Shown here piece after piece: positions 5,284-6,035 of a stretch of 6,035 nucleotides of DNA. The translations under genes and the position numbers were made by a program. Source of the DNA: Acidobacteriota bacterium (GTDB taxonomy: Bacteria > Actinomycetota > Acidimicrobiia > Spongiisociales > UBA5794); the NCBI GenBank assembly GCA_022574065.1, contig JACZST010000122.1, positions 1 to 6,035 of the forward strand, in the 5' to 3' direction. Every line of letters begins with the position of its first letter. The stretch's first letter is position 1. The notes under the pieces are model-generated. The model ran no database searches and was not told the DNA's origin. It worked only from the letters and a program-made list of their open reading frames with translations.

Positions 5284-5356
5284 CAGTCGCGAGTCGCGCA
5301 TGTTGCACCCATCGTCAAATGCGACTATCTGAGCACCCGCCATAGCGTTGGACATC

Positions 5357-5917
5357 ATGTCCAAGCGAGTAATCCTCCTCGTCGCCGCCGTTGCAATCAT
5401 CGCCGCCGCTTGCGATGGTTCTGAAGCCAACCGGGTCGCCACCCTCGACGACTCCACGTCAACGACCTCGGCGACCGAAAGCCAGGACTCGCTGGCCGGC
5501 GACGAGGCTCGGATCATCGAGTTCTCGCAGTGCATGCGCGACAACGGCGTTGTCGAATTCCCCGACCCTGTTGTCGGCGAGGGTGGCGCGATCGACTTCG
5601 GAGGCTTCGAGCAATTCGACGAGTTCGATCAGGACGACATGGAGGCAGCCTTTGAGGTCTGCGTCGACAGACTCGAAGGGCTCTCCTTCGCCCCAGGCGG
5701 GGTGAACTTCGACTTCACCGAGATCCAGGACACCCTGCTCGTGTTCGCCGAGTGCATGCGCGACAACGGCTTCGATCTCCCCGACCCCGACTTCTCCAAC
5801 TTCGATCTGGCGGGTGGCGTTGGCCCATTCGGTGAGATCGACCCAACCGAGCCCGACTTCGAGGAGGCACTCGAAGCGTGCCAGGATATCTTCGCCAACC
5901 TCCCATTCGGCGGCTGA
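5357..5917 (+). CDS. secreted lipoprotein with two CMRDNG...PDP...C modules
   Basis: This 186-residue protein starts with a typical lipoprotein signal: MSKR, a hydrophobic stretch, and the lipobox IAAAC with Cys19. It should be lipid-anchored on the outer face of the membrane. A Ser/Thr/Asp-rich linker (28-50) follows. Two homologous modules come next: FSQCMRDNGVVEFPDP with a later Cys (Cys59 and Cys102), and FAECMRDNGFDLPDP with a later Cys (Cys133 and Cys175). The Cys spacing is nearly equal (43 and 42), suggesting one disulfide per module. The mature part is strongly acidic. Single-module lipoproteins of this kind are common in Actinobacteria and have no known function, as far as I know. 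The ATG at 5357 is preferred over the TTG at 5348, because it starts directly with the basic signal-peptide end; the ribosome binding site is weak. The stop codon overlaps the heptamer array. Confidence 0.85.
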   Translation: MSKRVILLVAAVAIIAAACDGSEANRVATLDDSTSTTSATESQDSLAGDEARIIEFSQCMRDNGVVEFPDPVVGEGGAIDFGGFEQFDEFDQDDMEAAFEVCVDRLEGLSFAPGGVNFDFTEIQDTLLVFAECMRDNGFDLPDPDFSNFDLAGGVGPFGEIDPTEPDFEEALEACQDIFANLPFGG

Positions 5918-6035
5918 GTCCAGAGTCCTGAGTCCTGAGTCCAGAGTCCAGAGTCCAGAGTCCAGAGTCCAGAGTCCTGAGTCTTCGGCCCTCGGTCCTC
6001 GGTCTTTCCTGTCTTGCGACTTGCGTCTCACGACT
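5916..6035. repeat. heptanucleotide tandem array (GAGTCCA/GAGTCCT), degenerating to the right
   Basis: Nine units of GAGTCCA or GAGTCCT follow head to tail (5916-5978), then GAGTCTT (5979-5985). The last two bases of the lipoprotein stop codon TGA are the first two bases of unit 1. The units then decay to CGGCCCT, CGGTCCT and CGGTCTT (5986-6006). After a two-base slip, a weaker 7-base rhythm continues as TGCGACT, TGCGTCT and CACGACT (6015-6035) to the window edge. No inverted symmetry or U-run suggests a terminator. The function is unknown. Such arrays can vary in copy number by replication slippage. Confidence 0.9.

Noticed and set aside
5153..5308. Extended N-terminus of the rhodanese protein
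   Set aside because: The extra 52 residues come from the antisense of tRNA-Leu (AEGFEPPRPFG pattern); the domain starts at the ATG at 5152.
5459..6031. Minus-strand protein with LDSGLWT repeats
   Set aside because: The repeats are a translation of the heptamer array, and the rest is antisense to the lipoprotein gene.
5916..6035. CRISPR array
   Set aside because: The units are 7 bases with no spacers; this is a simple tandem repeat.

Overview
The window is high-GC DNA with short intergenic gaps, dense tRNA genes, a small Cys-containing lipoprotein of a type common in Actinobacteria, and a Phd/YefM plus RelE toxin-antitoxin pair. It looks like chromosome from an actinobacterium, possibly of the Acidimicrobiia type. 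The lineage is inferred from protein style and base composition and was not tested.

Left part (1-1607): the 3' two thirds of an NADPH-dependent glutamate synthase-type flavoprotein gene (plus strand) converge on the C-terminal remnant of an FMN-dependent alpha-hydroxy-acid dehydrogenase gene (minus strand). The remnant has lost about the first 160 residues of its family.

Middle part (about 1608-2795): a toxin-antitoxin cassette. It has a palindromic operator with three TGTACA cores, a YefM/RelB-type antitoxin, a RelE/ParE-type toxin, and a third small ORF that overlaps the toxin stop codon and appears frameshifted. About 250 bases without a convincing gene follow, then the abrupt 5' half of a tRNA-Arg(TCT). 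The cassette therefore lies between a protein gene that lost its 5' end and a tRNA that lost its 3' end, which suggests an insertion, replacement or deletion scar.

Right part (2796-5283): tRNA genes alternate with small housekeeping-like genes: tRNA-Gly(TCC), a family-3 SAM-dependent O-methyltransferase and tRNA-Pro(TGG) on the minus strand; a two-part protein with a predicted HTH and a possible LAGLIDADG-like C-terminal half, then tRNA-Lys(CTT), on the plus strand; a single-domain rhodanese (minus) divergent from tRNA-Leu(TAG) (plus).

Right end (5284-6035): a secreted lipoprotein built from two copies of a CMRDNG...PDP...C module. Its stop codon runs directly into a heptanucleotide tandem array (GAGTCCA/T) that degenerates gradually and continues to the window edge.

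No operon of cooperating metabolic genes is visible apart from the toxin-antitoxin unit. The most unusual elements are the scar-like cassette with its half tRNA, the HTH/LAGLIDADG-like protein set among tRNA genes, and the heptamer array fused to a stop codon.
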